Source of the DNA: Prolixibacteraceae bacterium
Lineage (GTDB): Bacteria; Bacteroidota; Bacteroidia; Bacteroidales; Prolixibacteraceae
Reading direction: 5' to 3'
Assembly: GCA_003506435.1 (NCBI GenBank)
Contig: DOAQ01000028.1
Coordinates: 46,079 to 110,078, forward strand
Length of the DNA: 64,000 nt
This document shows, piece after piece, positions 33,015 to 42,095 of this stretch. The notes under the pieces were generated by a model, which made no database searches, had not been told where the DNA came from, and saw only the letters and a program-made list of their open reading frames with translations. Each line of letters begins with the position of its first letter. The first letter of the stretch is position 1. A program made the position numbers and the translations under genes.

Positions 33015-33998
33015 ATGCAACGAAAATATTATAGTTTATTATTACTGTTGATTCCGGTCTTCATCTTCAATGCCTGCCAAAATGATGAATATTCGATTCC
33101 GGAAGCAAAGACGGAACTGCAAAATGATTGTATATTACGATCCTTGGGGCCTAATGTTGTTGGGCTGAACATCGAGTTTGTATATGCCATGGCATTAGGT
33201 TCTAATATCGGGAAAATCAATTCGGCACAGGTAGAAGCAACCATTGCAGGAGCATCTGGCACATATCTTGAAAACCGTTCTTTCCGTACAAATTCAAGTG
33301 GTGTAGATACCCCGTATACAATCGGGAACCCTTCGTCTACAACGGGAACAAAAACAGTGGTTACATTTACAAAAGACACCTGTGCTGCTGCACTCAGGTA
33401 TTATTACTATATACCCGAAGAAGCCCGAGGAAAAACCGTGTCGTTTACTTTTTCAGCAAAAGCAAGTACCGGTGAAGAAGTTTCATACGAGATGGGGCCA
33501 TACACCATTGCCAAAATGGACATGAAACTCAGTTTGGTCCTTAGCGATAACAACCTCTGTTACTTTTCTGTCGCGGATATGATTGCTTATACAGCGGCTG
33601 AAGCTGCGACCAAAGCCGATAAAATTGATCTGGTTTATCTTTACCGTTCCATTACCGGGATCACTTTTGCACATGCATTGGCATCGCCTGCCAATACTGA
33701 ATATTTGCCGGGTATAACCCTTCCGTCAGGAGTCGGTAATAGTACTAAATTCTGGAAAGTTTATGGATTGAGAGACCGCCATTTGGCAAATCTTCAATAC
33801 GGAATTTATGTTGATGATATCGACTTTCAGGAACTTGACCTTACCAGTGCCCCCAATTACGGCATCAATATGAAAGCCGAGTCAGGTGCATGGGTTGAAA
33901 CCAGCGATGGTAAGTACCGGGCCTATATTTATGTGAATTCAGTGAATAACACAGCGAAAACAATGACTGTTAGCATAAAACGCTACCAGATGAAATAG
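33015..33998 (+). CDS. Surface lipoprotein, possible glycan-binding protein (DUF4466-like)
   Basis: Lipoprotein of 327 residues (lipobox FNAC, Cys21, then QNDEYS). The sequence is beta-rich with no catalytic motif I recognise. Layout and segments such as GLNIEFVYAMALG and KVYGLRDRHLANLQYGIYVDDIDF recall DUF4466 proteins found beside SusD in pectin-type loci; I am not certain of that match. It is the last gene before a strong terminator, closing the SusCD transcription unit. A role in holding glycan at the cell surface is likely from position. Confidence 0.7.
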   Translation: MQRKYYSLLLLLIPVFIFNACQNDEYSIPEAKTELQNDCILRSLGPNVVGLNIEFVYAMALGSNIGKINSAQVEATIAGASGTYLENRSFRTNSSGVDTPYTIGNPSSTTGTKTVVTFTKDTCAAALRYYYYIPEEARGKTVSFTFSAKASTGEEVSYEMGPYTIAKMDMKLSLVLSDNNLCYFSVADMIAYTAAEAATKADKIDLVYLYRSITGITFAHALASPANTEYLPGITLPSGVGNSTKFWKVYGLRDRHLANLQYGIYVDDIDFQELDLTSAPNYGINMKAESGAWVETSDGKYRAYIYVNSVNNTAKTMTVSIKRYQMK

Positions 33999-34015
33999 GT
34001 CTTTTTATAAGTTAT

Positions 34016-34055
34016 ATGGCTCCGGAGGAAATATGTGACTCCGGAGCCATTTTTT
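34016..34055 (+). terminator. Strong terminator ending the SusCD unit
   Basis: Perfect 11-bp stem (atggctccgga / tccggagccat) with a 13-base loop, followed by five or more T residues. It separates the transport genes from the enzyme genes, which then need their own promoter or read-through. Confidence 0.9.
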
Positions 34056-34183
34056 ACGGTAATCCGGTAAAAGAACAGAAGCCATAAATTCCCAATCGCG
34101 TTAGGACGAATTATAAAATCCTTCGGCAAACAGGCATAGGAGTCTCCGGGTTGTTTAAAAACTCAGCAACATCAAAATATCAG

Positions 34184-35356
34184 ATGAGTAGAAACCATAA
34201 GAATTTTTTAAATCCGGACATTTGCTTTTTAGCTGTTTTCCTCGTCTCAAATCTATTATTCACCAACCAGTTGATTGCGAGCGAAAGAGAAACAGAAGTA
34301 CTCAAGGCGTGTAATTTTAAAAAAGATTCATTACTGAAAATCATGGAGCGTGTTGCCGACTGGCAGATTACAAACCACGATAAATCCAAAGTCCACGATT
34401 TAAAATGGAACAACGCGGTTTTTTATATCGGGTTGATGGAACTGTCAAAAATCTCCAATGATACCTGTTACCGCAAATGGCTCCTGAAAATGGGAAGTAA
34501 ATATAACTGGCAGCCTCACTCCCGTATGTATATGGCCGATGATCTGGCTGTTTCGCAAATGTACCTCGACATATACAGGCTCGAAGGCGACAAACAGATG
34601 TTAGACCCAACTTATGCCCGAACCGAATGGGTCATTAACCATCCTTCTGTTTCCGATTTTTTATACGATCCAGCGAATTATATCCACACGGAAAGGTGGT
34701 CATGGTGCGATGCGCTGTTTATGGCTCCACCTGTATATGCCCAAATGTATAATATTACCCATGACGTAAAGTTTTTAGGGTTTATGGACAGAGAATATCA
34801 TTTGACGTATGATTTTCTCTATAACAAGGAAGAAAAGTTGTTTTACCGTGACCATCGTTTTTTTGACGCACGGGAGAAAAACGGCGCGAAAGTTTTCTGG
34901 GGGCGTGGCAATGGCTGGGTGTTAGGCGGTTTAGTAAAAATTCTGAAAGAAATGTCCGAAGCATGTCAGTACCGTTTTTTCTATCAGAAACTTTTCGTTG
35001 ATATGTGTGAAAGAATCAGGCCTCTGCAGGATGAAAACGGGTATTGGCATTCCAGCTTGTTGGATATGCAAAATTTCCCGGACCCGGAAACCAGCAGCAG
35101 TAGTTTGTTTATATATGCTTTGGCGTATGGCGTTAACTCGGGGTTGCTGGACAAGGATAAATACCTTCCGATTATCGAAAAAGGCTGGAAAGCTCTTGAA
35201 CGCGCGGTATTTCCGGATGGTAAATTAGGTTGGGTACAACCGGTTGGAGGCTGGCCCGTAAAAATCGAAAAAGAGATGACTGAAGCATACGGGGTTGGAG
35301 CATTTCTTTTGGCAGCAAGTGAAATTTATCGTTTGTCTCTAAAGGCAAAAAAATAA
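34184..35356 (+). CDS. Unsaturated rhamnogalacturonyl/glucuronyl hydrolase, GH105-type
   Basis: Secreted six-hairpin (alpha/alpha)6 hydrolase that removes the 4,5-unsaturated uronic acid left by polysaccharide lyases. Key segments are MYMADDLAVSQMYLDIYR (catalytic Asp region), RWSWCDALFMAPPVYAQM (second conserved Asp) and FWGRGNGWVLGGL, all characteristic of the YteR/GH105 group. From the ATG at 34184 a hydrophobic leader is present; the TTG at 34151 is an alternative. Together with the heparinase-like lyase downstream it points to a uronic-acid polysaccharide as the target, with products entering the uronate operon at 15.5-21 kb. Confidence 0.93.
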   Translation: MSRNHKNFLNPDICFLAVFLVSNLLFTNQLIASERETEVLKACNFKKDSLLKIMERVADWQITNHDKSKVHDLKWNNAVFYIGLMELSKISNDTCYRKWLLKMGSKYNWQPHSRMYMADDLAVSQMYLDIYRLEGDKQMLDPTYARTEWVINHPSVSDFLYDPANYIHTERWSWCDALFMAPPVYAQMYNITHDVKFLGFMDREYHLTYDFLYNKEEKLFYRDHRFFDAREKNGAKVFWGRGNGWVLGGLVKILKEMSEACQYRFFYQKLFVDMCERIRPLQDENGYWHSSLLDMQNFPDPETSSSSLFIYALAYGVNSGLLDKDKYLPIIEKGWKALERAVFPDGKLGWVQPVGGWPVKIEKEMTEAYGVGAFLLAASEIYRLSLKAKK

Positions 35357-35367
35357 AATATAAAAGC

Positions 35368-37380
35368 ATGTATACAAATTCAACTTTTTTTAAGACTTAT
35401 AATTTAAACCAGATAAAAATTATTCTGGCAACAATTCTTTTGTTTTTTGTTACCGAAACTATTGCTAAAGAAATCCATCCTGAAAATAAACAAACCAATC
35501 CGACATTAAATAAGGATGAATTTAATTTTTCAATACGATCATCCCATCCAAGGATTATAGCCAATGAAGAAGATTTTAAAAGGATTAAACATCTCTATAA
35601 AAACAAATCGAACAAATACATAACATGCTGGATTGATGTTCGGTTAGCAAAAGCAAAGGAATTGCTGGACGAAAAATTCGACAATCCAGAAAGCAACTCA
35701 TACATCGGTTATTATTTGTACGACGGTGTGAGGACTAATGCCGGAGGCAGGATGTTAGGCGCCATTAAAGAGTTGTCGTTTGCATACAAAATGACGGGGG
35801 AACCTGCCTATGCCCAGAAAGTATGGTATTTGTTAAAACGGGCAGGTATACCGGAAAAGGGAACGGCGCCTTCAAAAGTATTGTTCCCGGACTGGTACCC
35901 AAAATTTTTCCTCGATTTATCGGCAATGGCGTCTGCTTACGCGATTGGGTACGACTGGTGTTATGATTTCTTTTCAGAAGAACAAAAAACATTTATCGAA
36001 TGCACTATTATAGAATATGGATTGACCCCGGCATTTGAACTCATGACAAAAGATTCTGAAGCCTTTGAGTTGCGGGGCAATCATAACCGGAATGTAGTAA
36101 AAAACACCGGGATTATTCTGGCGGCCTTGTCGATCGCTGATAAGTATCCCGATTTGACTGCAAAAATTGTTAAGACCGGAATCGACAACATACAATACAT
36201 GATGCCGGAATTTGCACCGGACGGCGCATGGTTTGAAAGTGTCGGTTACTGGAGTTATACCATAGTATATTTTATCCCGCTTATTTCCTCTCTTGAAAAA
36301 TCATTGGGAAACGACTTTGGATTAATGGACTATATCGGGCTTGGGCGTACAGGAGAATTTGCATTGCAAGCCACCGACCCGCTTGGCGCAAATAATTTTC
36401 ATGACGGGAGTGATTCAAAAGTTTACGCAGCAAGTCCTGCCATATTCTGGCTGGCAAAGTATTTCGGGAAACCTGAACTAACAGCCGCCAAACTTGACTT
36501 TATGATCCAAAATAACATGGATGCCGACCTTTACGATATTCTGTGGTATGATACAACGGTTACCCGTCCCAAAACACAACTTGAGAAGGATGCTTATTTC
36601 GGAGGTGTTGAATTCGTATCCATGCGGAAAGAGTGGGGCAATCCTGAATCAACATGGGTTTCCTTTCATGGAGGGCAAGGAGAAGGAAGTCACGCACACT
36701 TGGATGGCGGAGCCTTTATTTTTGATGCTTTAGGGGTACGCTGGGCCTGTGATGTTCATAAAGAAGATTACAATATTGGTGGTTACCGTTCTTATACAGA
36801 AAGCAAAAGAACTTATTACAGGGTAAGAACTGAAGGGCATAATACGCTTGTTATCAATCCGGATAAAAGTGTTGGGCAGGATTTGGATTCATTTATGAAG
36901 GTTATAAAATATGTTCCGAGGGAAAACAACCCTTTTAGCGTTTTAGATATGACAAGTGGATATAAAAATGCCGCCTACCGTGCAGTAAGGGGGTATATGC
37001 TTGCAGATAACCGGAATTCTCTGATCATTCGTGATGAACTGGAATTAAAAGGTAGTAATTCGGAAATTTATTGGTTTATGCACACCCAGGCTGATGCAAA
37101 AGTGGTTGGAAAAAATAAAGTGATTCTGACCAAAGAGGGGAAAAAGATGGAACTGGAATTTGTAACCAATGTTGAAGAGGCACAAATAGCAATAGTCCCT
37201 GCTGAACCTTTACCTTCCTCGCCCGAGCCGTTTGCAGGTAAACAGTCGGATAACAGCGAATATCGTAAAGTACAAATCCGTTTAGTTGCTACTGGCAAAG
37301 TACACCTGACGGTAAAACTAAAACCGGCAGAAGCTGAATATCAGCCTGTCATAGATATACCAATTGAAAAATGGAATTAA
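35368..37380 (+). CDS. Heparinase II/III-family polysaccharide lyase
   Basis: Exported lyase of 670 residues: signal region (about 13-33), an (alpha/alpha) toroid (about 60-370) and a C-terminal heparinase II/III beta-sandwich (about 400-660). Candidate catalytic residues are His239/Asn240 in ELRGNHNRNVV, Tyr294 in FESVGYWSYT and the His442/His444 pair in GSHAHLDGGAF, paralleling the His-Tyr-His set of heparinase II. The lyase would cut next to a uronic acid and yield unsaturated ends for the GH105 enzyme 11 bases upstream. The PL family number and exact polymer (rhamnogalacturonan, ulvan, glycosaminoglycan or other) cannot be read here. Confidence 0.88.
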   Translation: MYTNSTFFKTYNLNQIKIILATILLFFVTETIAKEIHPENKQTNPTLNKDEFNFSIRSSHPRIIANEEDFKRIKHLYKNKSNKYITCWIDVRLAKAKELLDEKFDNPESNSYIGYYLYDGVRTNAGGRMLGAIKELSFAYKMTGEPAYAQKVWYLLKRAGIPEKGTAPSKVLFPDWYPKFFLDLSAMASAYAIGYDWCYDFFSEEQKTFIECTIIEYGLTPAFELMTKDSEAFELRGNHNRNVVKNTGIILAALSIADKYPDLTAKIVKTGIDNIQYMMPEFAPDGAWFESVGYWSYTIVYFIPLISSLEKSLGNDFGLMDYIGLGRTGEFALQATDPLGANNFHDGSDSKVYAASPAIFWLAKYFGKPELTAAKLDFMIQNNMDADLYDILWYDTTVTRPKTQLEKDAYFGGVEFVSMRKEWGNPESTWVSFHGGQGEGSHAHLDGGAFIFDALGVRWACDVHKEDYNIGGYRSYTESKRTYYRVRTEGHNTLVINPDKSVGQDLDSFMKVIKYVPRENNPFSVLDMTSGYKNAAYRAVRGYMLADNRNSLIIRDELELKGSNSEIYWFMHTQADAKVVGKNKVILTKEGKKMELEFVTNVEEAQIAIVPAEPLPSSPEPFAGKQSDNSEYRKVQIRLVATGKVHLTVKLKPAEAEYQPVIDIPIEKWN

Positions 37381-37409
37381 TAGCTTAAAGAACTTAAACT
37401 AAAATTGTC

Positions 37410-40400
37410 ATGAATTTATTAAAGAAAAGTAAGTACGTTTTATTAATAACGGGAATCTCCCTCTTTTTATGTTCTTCAGCTTTTCAGAAAAAAGAAAATG
37501 CTGGGAGTGAGTTTAGCTTAGATATTCGTCCGTTTGGAGAGTTATGTTATTGGTCAGAGCAAACAGGAGTTTTGGACAAGTCCCTTGAAAAAGGAAACCT
37601 GATTAAAGTTCCTCAAACTGCACCATCCGAATGGAACCTTGGCGTTTGGTGGAACGAGGAACGGGATATTAACCGGATAGAAATTGACTATGAAGGCAAA
37701 GTTTCCGAATCTCTGGCGAAAGAAACAAAAGTCCAGTATTGGTTTAAAACCTGGCCGAGAGAGGCTCCGGAGGACCATAAAATTGAAGACCATCTTGATG
37801 ATCCCTGGCAGGGCGAATGGCTGACGGCAGAAACGGGTTGCCAAATAAAAGGCAACAGTGTTGTATACACTTTTGATCCAATTACTGAGAAAGAGAATAA
37901 TCTTGCCGTTAATCTGCCAAAACCTGTCGACTACAGAAGGACGCTTAAATTCAGGTTACTCTATAACAGCAATCCCCCGGAGATTAAATCGCTACGGGTA
38001 TTTACACCCACAAAAAGTAAAAAATTATCGGTTCGGATTGAGCTTGGTTGCGATAAACCGGTGAATAAAGCAATCGAAGGCAACCTCGAAATTTTCAATG
38101 GGAAAATTGAAAAGGTATCGGGATGGAAATGGAACGGCGCCGATAAAATGACCGAAAAAGACAGGTGGAAGTTTCAACTCAAAAATCAACCAAAAGGAAT
38201 TTTAGTTGACTTGGTTGTTGCCGAACCAACATTAGGTGGTTCCACTGATCTGACTATTGTCACAGTCCGTTCTTCAGAAGGAAACTTTTCATTCTTAGCC
38301 GATGATTTGAAAAGGGGCCCGATATATATTCCGGCCTATTCAGCTTTTATAACACTTGCTTCCGACCCGGTTAAATTTTCGGAAGCCAACATCAAAAATG
38401 GGCAGACTGTACGTGAAAAATTACAAGTTGAACCGGAACAAACCTACGACAGGGCTTGCCGGGAGATTCCTGAGTTAAGTGTAGTAAAACGTGAACAGGG
38501 CGGGGTGCTTTATTTGCCGTTGGCTTCTGACGCAAGTTGGCAGAAATTCGGTTTTGACTGGGGTGGCAATTTTTACATGGATAAATATTTGACAAGAGCT
38601 AAAGGCAGGGAATTGGAACGTTGCCTCTGGGAAGGAGAACAGTTCGACTGGTCAATCGGGACAGGTAAGGAACCCGTCTATGTCCGCGATGATAAAAATT
38701 CCCACATGTCGGTTTTGAACGATTATATTCCTGTCCCCGAAGTCACCTGGGCGCAGGAAGGTTTGTTGTACCGCGAAGAAGCATTTACAACCTTACTCGA
38801 AGGCCCGTTGTCGCCTTATGACCCACAACGGAACGAGCAAACGCCTGCTATTTTAATGGTTAAGCTTGATGTATCAAATCCTTCCAACACTGAAAAAACG
38901 ACCCACGTTTGGTTAAAAGGGAAACCTATTGACAAGCTTTTACTGGATGATTTATTTATCATGGACGAAAAAAATGAAAAAGCGTATATCCGTGCCGGGA
39001 TAAAACTTCCGGAGGGCGTTTCATCTTCAGAGGTAAAAGCAGTGGGTGATGCTGTATCTATGTCTTTTGTCGTCCCTGCAAATCAAACAAAAACCGTCTA
39101 TTTTTCCGTACCCTTTGTTGGCGATTTAACCGAAAACAGTAAACCGAAAATAACATCACTCAACTATAATCAGGAAAGACAGCGCGTTGTTTCCTATTGG
39201 CGTGACGTTGTGAATGAATGTGTCCCGTTTAATGTACCCGAACGGAAGTTTAATGAAATGGGGCAATCTGCTATTACACACATCCGCATGAGCGCGACGA
39301 AAGACCCCAAAAGTGGTTTATATATGGTATTTGCTTCAGCTTTTAAACATCCTGTATTTGCCAATGAAGCAGCATTCCAAATCGTTTATCTTGATAAAAT
39401 TGGCGACCATCAGACAGCAGCCAGCTATTTGGAAACTTTCCTTAAACTTCAGGGAAGAGTTCCCATGCCAGGTACTTTTACCGGTGACCAAAGCGGCGTA
39501 TTGAACGGGGCGAAAGTCGATGAAGAATATGATTATTCAAGTTCTGCCTATAATATGCACCATGGAACGGTGCTATGGGCTTTGGGGGAACACTACCTGA
39601 TGTCGCAGGATTCCGAATGGTTGAACCATGCTGCGCCCAATATGGTTAAAGCTGCTGATTGGATAATTAACCAACGAAAAAGTACCAAATTGGTTGATAA
39701 GGATGGGATTCCTGTCATGCAATATGGGATGCTCCCTGCCGGGCACCTGGAAGATAATCTCGATTGGGGATTTTGGTACGCTGTAAATGCCTACTCCTAT
39801 TTGGGCCTGAAAACAACTGCTGAGGCCTTTGCAAAAGCAAATTTACCGGAAGCTGCCCGTTTGGAAAAAGAAGCACAGGATTATTTGAATGATATAAGAA
39901 ACTCGGTTAAGCGGGCGAGTGAATTATCGCCGGTGGTACGTTTGAAAAATAATACCTATGTTCCTTTTATCCCGTCGAATGTTTACCAACGGTTCCGTTA
40001 TTTCGGACCCATGCAGTCAGGTTTTTATTCCAGATATGGTAAAAACTCACTTATTACCTATCGCCTCTCAGCAACCAGGGAAGCTTTATACGGCCCGATG
40101 ATCCTGATCACAACCGGCATTGTCGATCCTTTTGAACCTCTTGCCGAAGCCATTTTAGACGACTGGGAAGACAATATCACTTTGACCAGTTCGCTGGGGC
40201 AGCATATCCACGGGGTTGTCGACGATGAATATTGGTTCAGCCGGGGAGGCATGGTTTTCCAGGCAAATCTTCAGAATCCGATACAATCTTATATTTTGCG
40301 AAATGAAATCCCTGCAGCTATCAGGGGTATATATAATGCAATGGTTTCCTGTTTGTACCGGGATGTTAATCTCTTTACAGAAGAATATCGTCGATGGGGC

Positions 40401-40808
40401 GTTGGTAGCGGACGCTTGTATAAAGTTCCTGATGAAGCCCGCTTTTTAAACCGGGTGTGTGATCTGTTGGCAATCGAATCGGGAGACGAACTCTGGCTTG
40501 CCCCGGGAACCCCCAGATATTGGCTCGAACCGGGGAAAGTCATTAGTTTGTACAATGCAGCTACAGGTTTTGGCAATGTTTCATTCGAAATGAAAAGTGG
40601 TAAAAAGCCCGACACTATTGAGGCAAGTATAAATCTTCCGTTAGGTATTCCTGAAGGGAAAGTCAAATTGTTTGTCCGCGCACCATTCGGGAAGCCAATG
40701 AAATCAGTATTGGTAAACGGCAAGGAGTGGAAAAGATGGGACAACGCTAATGAATCAATCGTTTTACCCACACATGAAAAAACAATAGATTTAGTGGTAT
40801 CTTATTAG
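37410..40808 (+). CDS. Large six-hairpin glycosidase-like protein of unassigned family
   Basis: Exported protein of 1132 residues (hydrophobic leader YVLLITGISLFLCSSAF). The N-terminal ~350 residues are beta-rich and include a discoidin-like or sugar-binding region (KSLRVFTPTKSKKLSVRIELG). A middle beta domain is followed by an (alpha/alpha)6 toroid at about 620-1000, suggested by AYNMHHGTVLWALGEHYLM, LPAGHLEDNLDWGFWYAVNAYSYLGL and AREALYGPMILITTGIV. A C-terminal beta domain closes it. I cannot place it in a numbered GH family. As the last gene of the locus beside GH105 and a lyase it probably hydrolyses the same glycan. Confidence 0.75.
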   Translation: MNLLKKSKYVLLITGISLFLCSSAFQKKENAGSEFSLDIRPFGELCYWSEQTGVLDKSLEKGNLIKVPQTAPSEWNLGVWWNEERDINRIEIDYEGKVSESLAKETKVQYWFKTWPREAPEDHKIEDHLDDPWQGEWLTAETGCQIKGNSVVYTFDPITEKENNLAVNLPKPVDYRRTLKFRLLYNSNPPEIKSLRVFTPTKSKKLSVRIELGCDKPVNKAIEGNLEIFNGKIEKVSGWKWNGADKMTEKDRWKFQLKNQPKGILVDLVVAEPTLGGSTDLTIVTVRSSEGNFSFLADDLKRGPIYIPAYSAFITLASDPVKFSEANIKNGQTVREKLQVEPEQTYDRACREIPELSVVKREQGGVLYLPLASDASWQKFGFDWGGNFYMDKYLTRAKGRELERCLWEGEQFDWSIGTGKEPVYVRDDKNSHMSVLNDYIPVPEVTWAQEGLLYREEAFTTLLEGPLSPYDPQRNEQTPAILMVKLDVSNPSNTEKTTHVWLKGKPIDKLLLDDLFIMDEKNEKAYIRAGIKLPEGVSSSEVKAVGDAVSMSFVVPANQTKTVYFSVPFVGDLTENSKPKITSLNYNQERQRVVSYWRDVVNECVPFNVPERKFNEMGQSAITHIRMSATKDPKSGLYMVFASAFKHPVFANEAAFQIVYLDKIGDHQTAASYLETFLKLQGRVPMPGTFTGDQSGVLNGAKVDEEYDYSSSAYNMHHGTVLWALGEHYLMSQDSEWLNHAAPNMVKAADWIINQRKSTKLVDKDGIPVMQYGMLPAGHLEDNLDWGFWYAVNAYSYLGLKTTAEAFAKANLPEAARLEKEAQDYLNDIRNSVKRASELSPVVRLKNNTYVPFIPSNVYQRFRYFGPMQSGFYSRYGKNSLITYRLSATREALYGPMILITTGIVDPFEPLAEAILDDWEDNITLTSSLGQHIHGVVDDEYWFSRGGMVFQANLQNPIQSYILRNEIPAAIRGIYNAMVSCLYRDVNLFTEEYRRWGVGSGRLYKVPDEARFLNRVCDLLAIESGDELWLAPGTPRYWLEPGKVISLYNAATGFGNVSFEMKSGKKPDTIEASINLPLGIPEGKVKLFVRAPFGKPMKSVLVNGKEWKRWDNANESIVLPTHEKTIDLVVSY

Positions 40809-40865
40809 TAAAAAAGGTAATATACACACCATAATTTTTCGACAGTTTGTGGTTTTAATGATAGA

Positions 40866-40906
40866 GGGGTAATGAAAAAAACATTAAATATCCCCACGAT
40901 TTTTTA
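40866..40906. terminator. Imperfect hairpin between convergent genes
   Basis: ggggtaatg and cattaaatatcccc can form an imperfect stem followed by a T tract (gattttttaaa) in the plus direction. It overlaps the 3' end of the minus-strand dehydrogenase gene. Weak candidate terminator for the preceding locus. Confidence 0.35.
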
Positions 40907-42095
40907 AAGACCTGTCAAAAATAGTTGCTTTAAGAAATAGTTGCTTGTTTTGGCTTTCATTAAAACCGCAAACTGTTATTAACACTTTGTCTATTCCACT
41001 GTCATATATTCTGGCAAATTTGACATCGTTTTTATGCATATTGCCATATTCATCTTTTGCCCTGAAATGACAGCCGCAAATTAAGGAATACAGTATTTTA
41101 TCGTAGGGCAGATTAAAAGTCAACGCTAAATTAATCGCCCCGGCCAATCGGTCTTCAGATCCAAGTTTACGCATTAAATCACACCCAACCCTGAAAATTG
41201 TATCGCCCAAAGCTTTATTTCTGAAACGCGATAGTAAATCATCAATATGCCCGATTAAGCTTTCAGGTGTAAATTCGTCGGGGTATTTTTTGATTAAAAT
41301 ATCAGCCGACTGAAGCATTGTTGCCCTCACCTGGTCATAAATTTCAGGAATATCAAGCGCTTCGTAAAGATAACAGAACCCGGGATTGTGTAAATATCCG
41401 AGATAAGCTGCTGTGGCATGTCCAAGATTATGGATGAATAATTTACAATCAACCCAGGCTTTTATATTTTCTTTGGGCGAGAGCCCTTCTACTTTTGGAA
41501 TTGGATTTCTAAAAGCTTTTTTACTAACAATTAAAGTATTGTACGGCTCGGCAAAAATTTGAAGGAAGTCAGCTTCGATGTCCTTTTTCTGCATGATCGG
41601 GACCATTTTACCGATACTTGTTTCAACAAACCCAACCAGTTTTTCCAACGGATAATTTTCAGGCAAAAGTTTGGTTAATTCTGAATGGAAGTAATTATCG
41701 GCATCGCGCATATTTTCGGCAATGATGATATCAAGCGCATAATTCTGATCCAACTTATACCGTTCCAGCAAACCTTTCGCAAGTAGCGGAAACAGATCTT
41801 TCAATCCTCCTAAGCCCACCGATATGGCAACAATACCGGCAGTTGCAACTTCATAAATCACTTTTTCACCATCGGTCAAAGAAACTCCCCTGACGTTTTT
41901 GATGTTCAGGATTTGATCTGTTCCTGATTTAATAACGACGTTATAGTTGTTGCGATGATTCAATTCATCGATGACAGGTTTGAAAATATCAATAAAAACT
42001 ACCTCATACCCGCCAACGCTGAATAATTGTCCGATGAATGATCTGCCTATCTTCCCTGCTCCGAACAGGGCCAATTTGTTTTTAGTAATTTCCAT
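40884..42095 (-). CDS. Mannitol-1-phosphate 5-dehydrogenase-like polyol dehydrogenase
   Basis: NAD(P)-dependent dehydrogenase of 403 residues from the MtlD/mannitol dehydrogenase family. The nucleotide-binding motif FGAGKIGRSFIG sits at residues 11-22, and the catalytic Lys-Asn-His set is in CKLFIHNLGHATAAYLG. The length and layout follow E. coli MtlD closely. It lies one base after the PfkB kinase gene at the end of an operon with an aminotransferase, an isomerase and a permease. It therefore probably oxidises or reduces a phosphorylated polyol made in the same pathway, not necessarily mannitol-1-phosphate. Confidence 0.85.
   Translation of the reverse strand: MEITKNKLALFGAGKIGRSFIGQLFSVGGYEVVFIDIFKPVIDELNHRNNYNVVIKSGTDQILNIKNVRGVSLTDGEKVIYEVATAGIVAISVGLGGLKDLFPLLAKGLLERYKLDQNYALDIIIAENMRDADNYFHSELTKLLPENYPLEKLVGFVETSIGKMVPIMQKKDIEADFLQIFAEPYNTLIVSKKAFRNPIPKVEGLSPKENIKAWVDCKLFIHNLGHATAAYLGYLHNPGFCYLYEALDIPEIYDQVRATMLQSADILIKKYPDEFTPESLIGHIDDLLSRFRNKALGDTIFRVGCDLMRKLGSEDRLAGAINLALTFNLPYDKILYSLICGCHFRAKDEYGNMHKNDVKFARIYDSGIDKVLITVCGFNESQNKQLFLKATIFDRSLKNRGDI

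Noticed and set aside
40289..40771. Minus-strand frame at the end of the 1132-residue gene
   Set aside because: It lies wholly within a convincing plus-strand gene and has no recognisable content.
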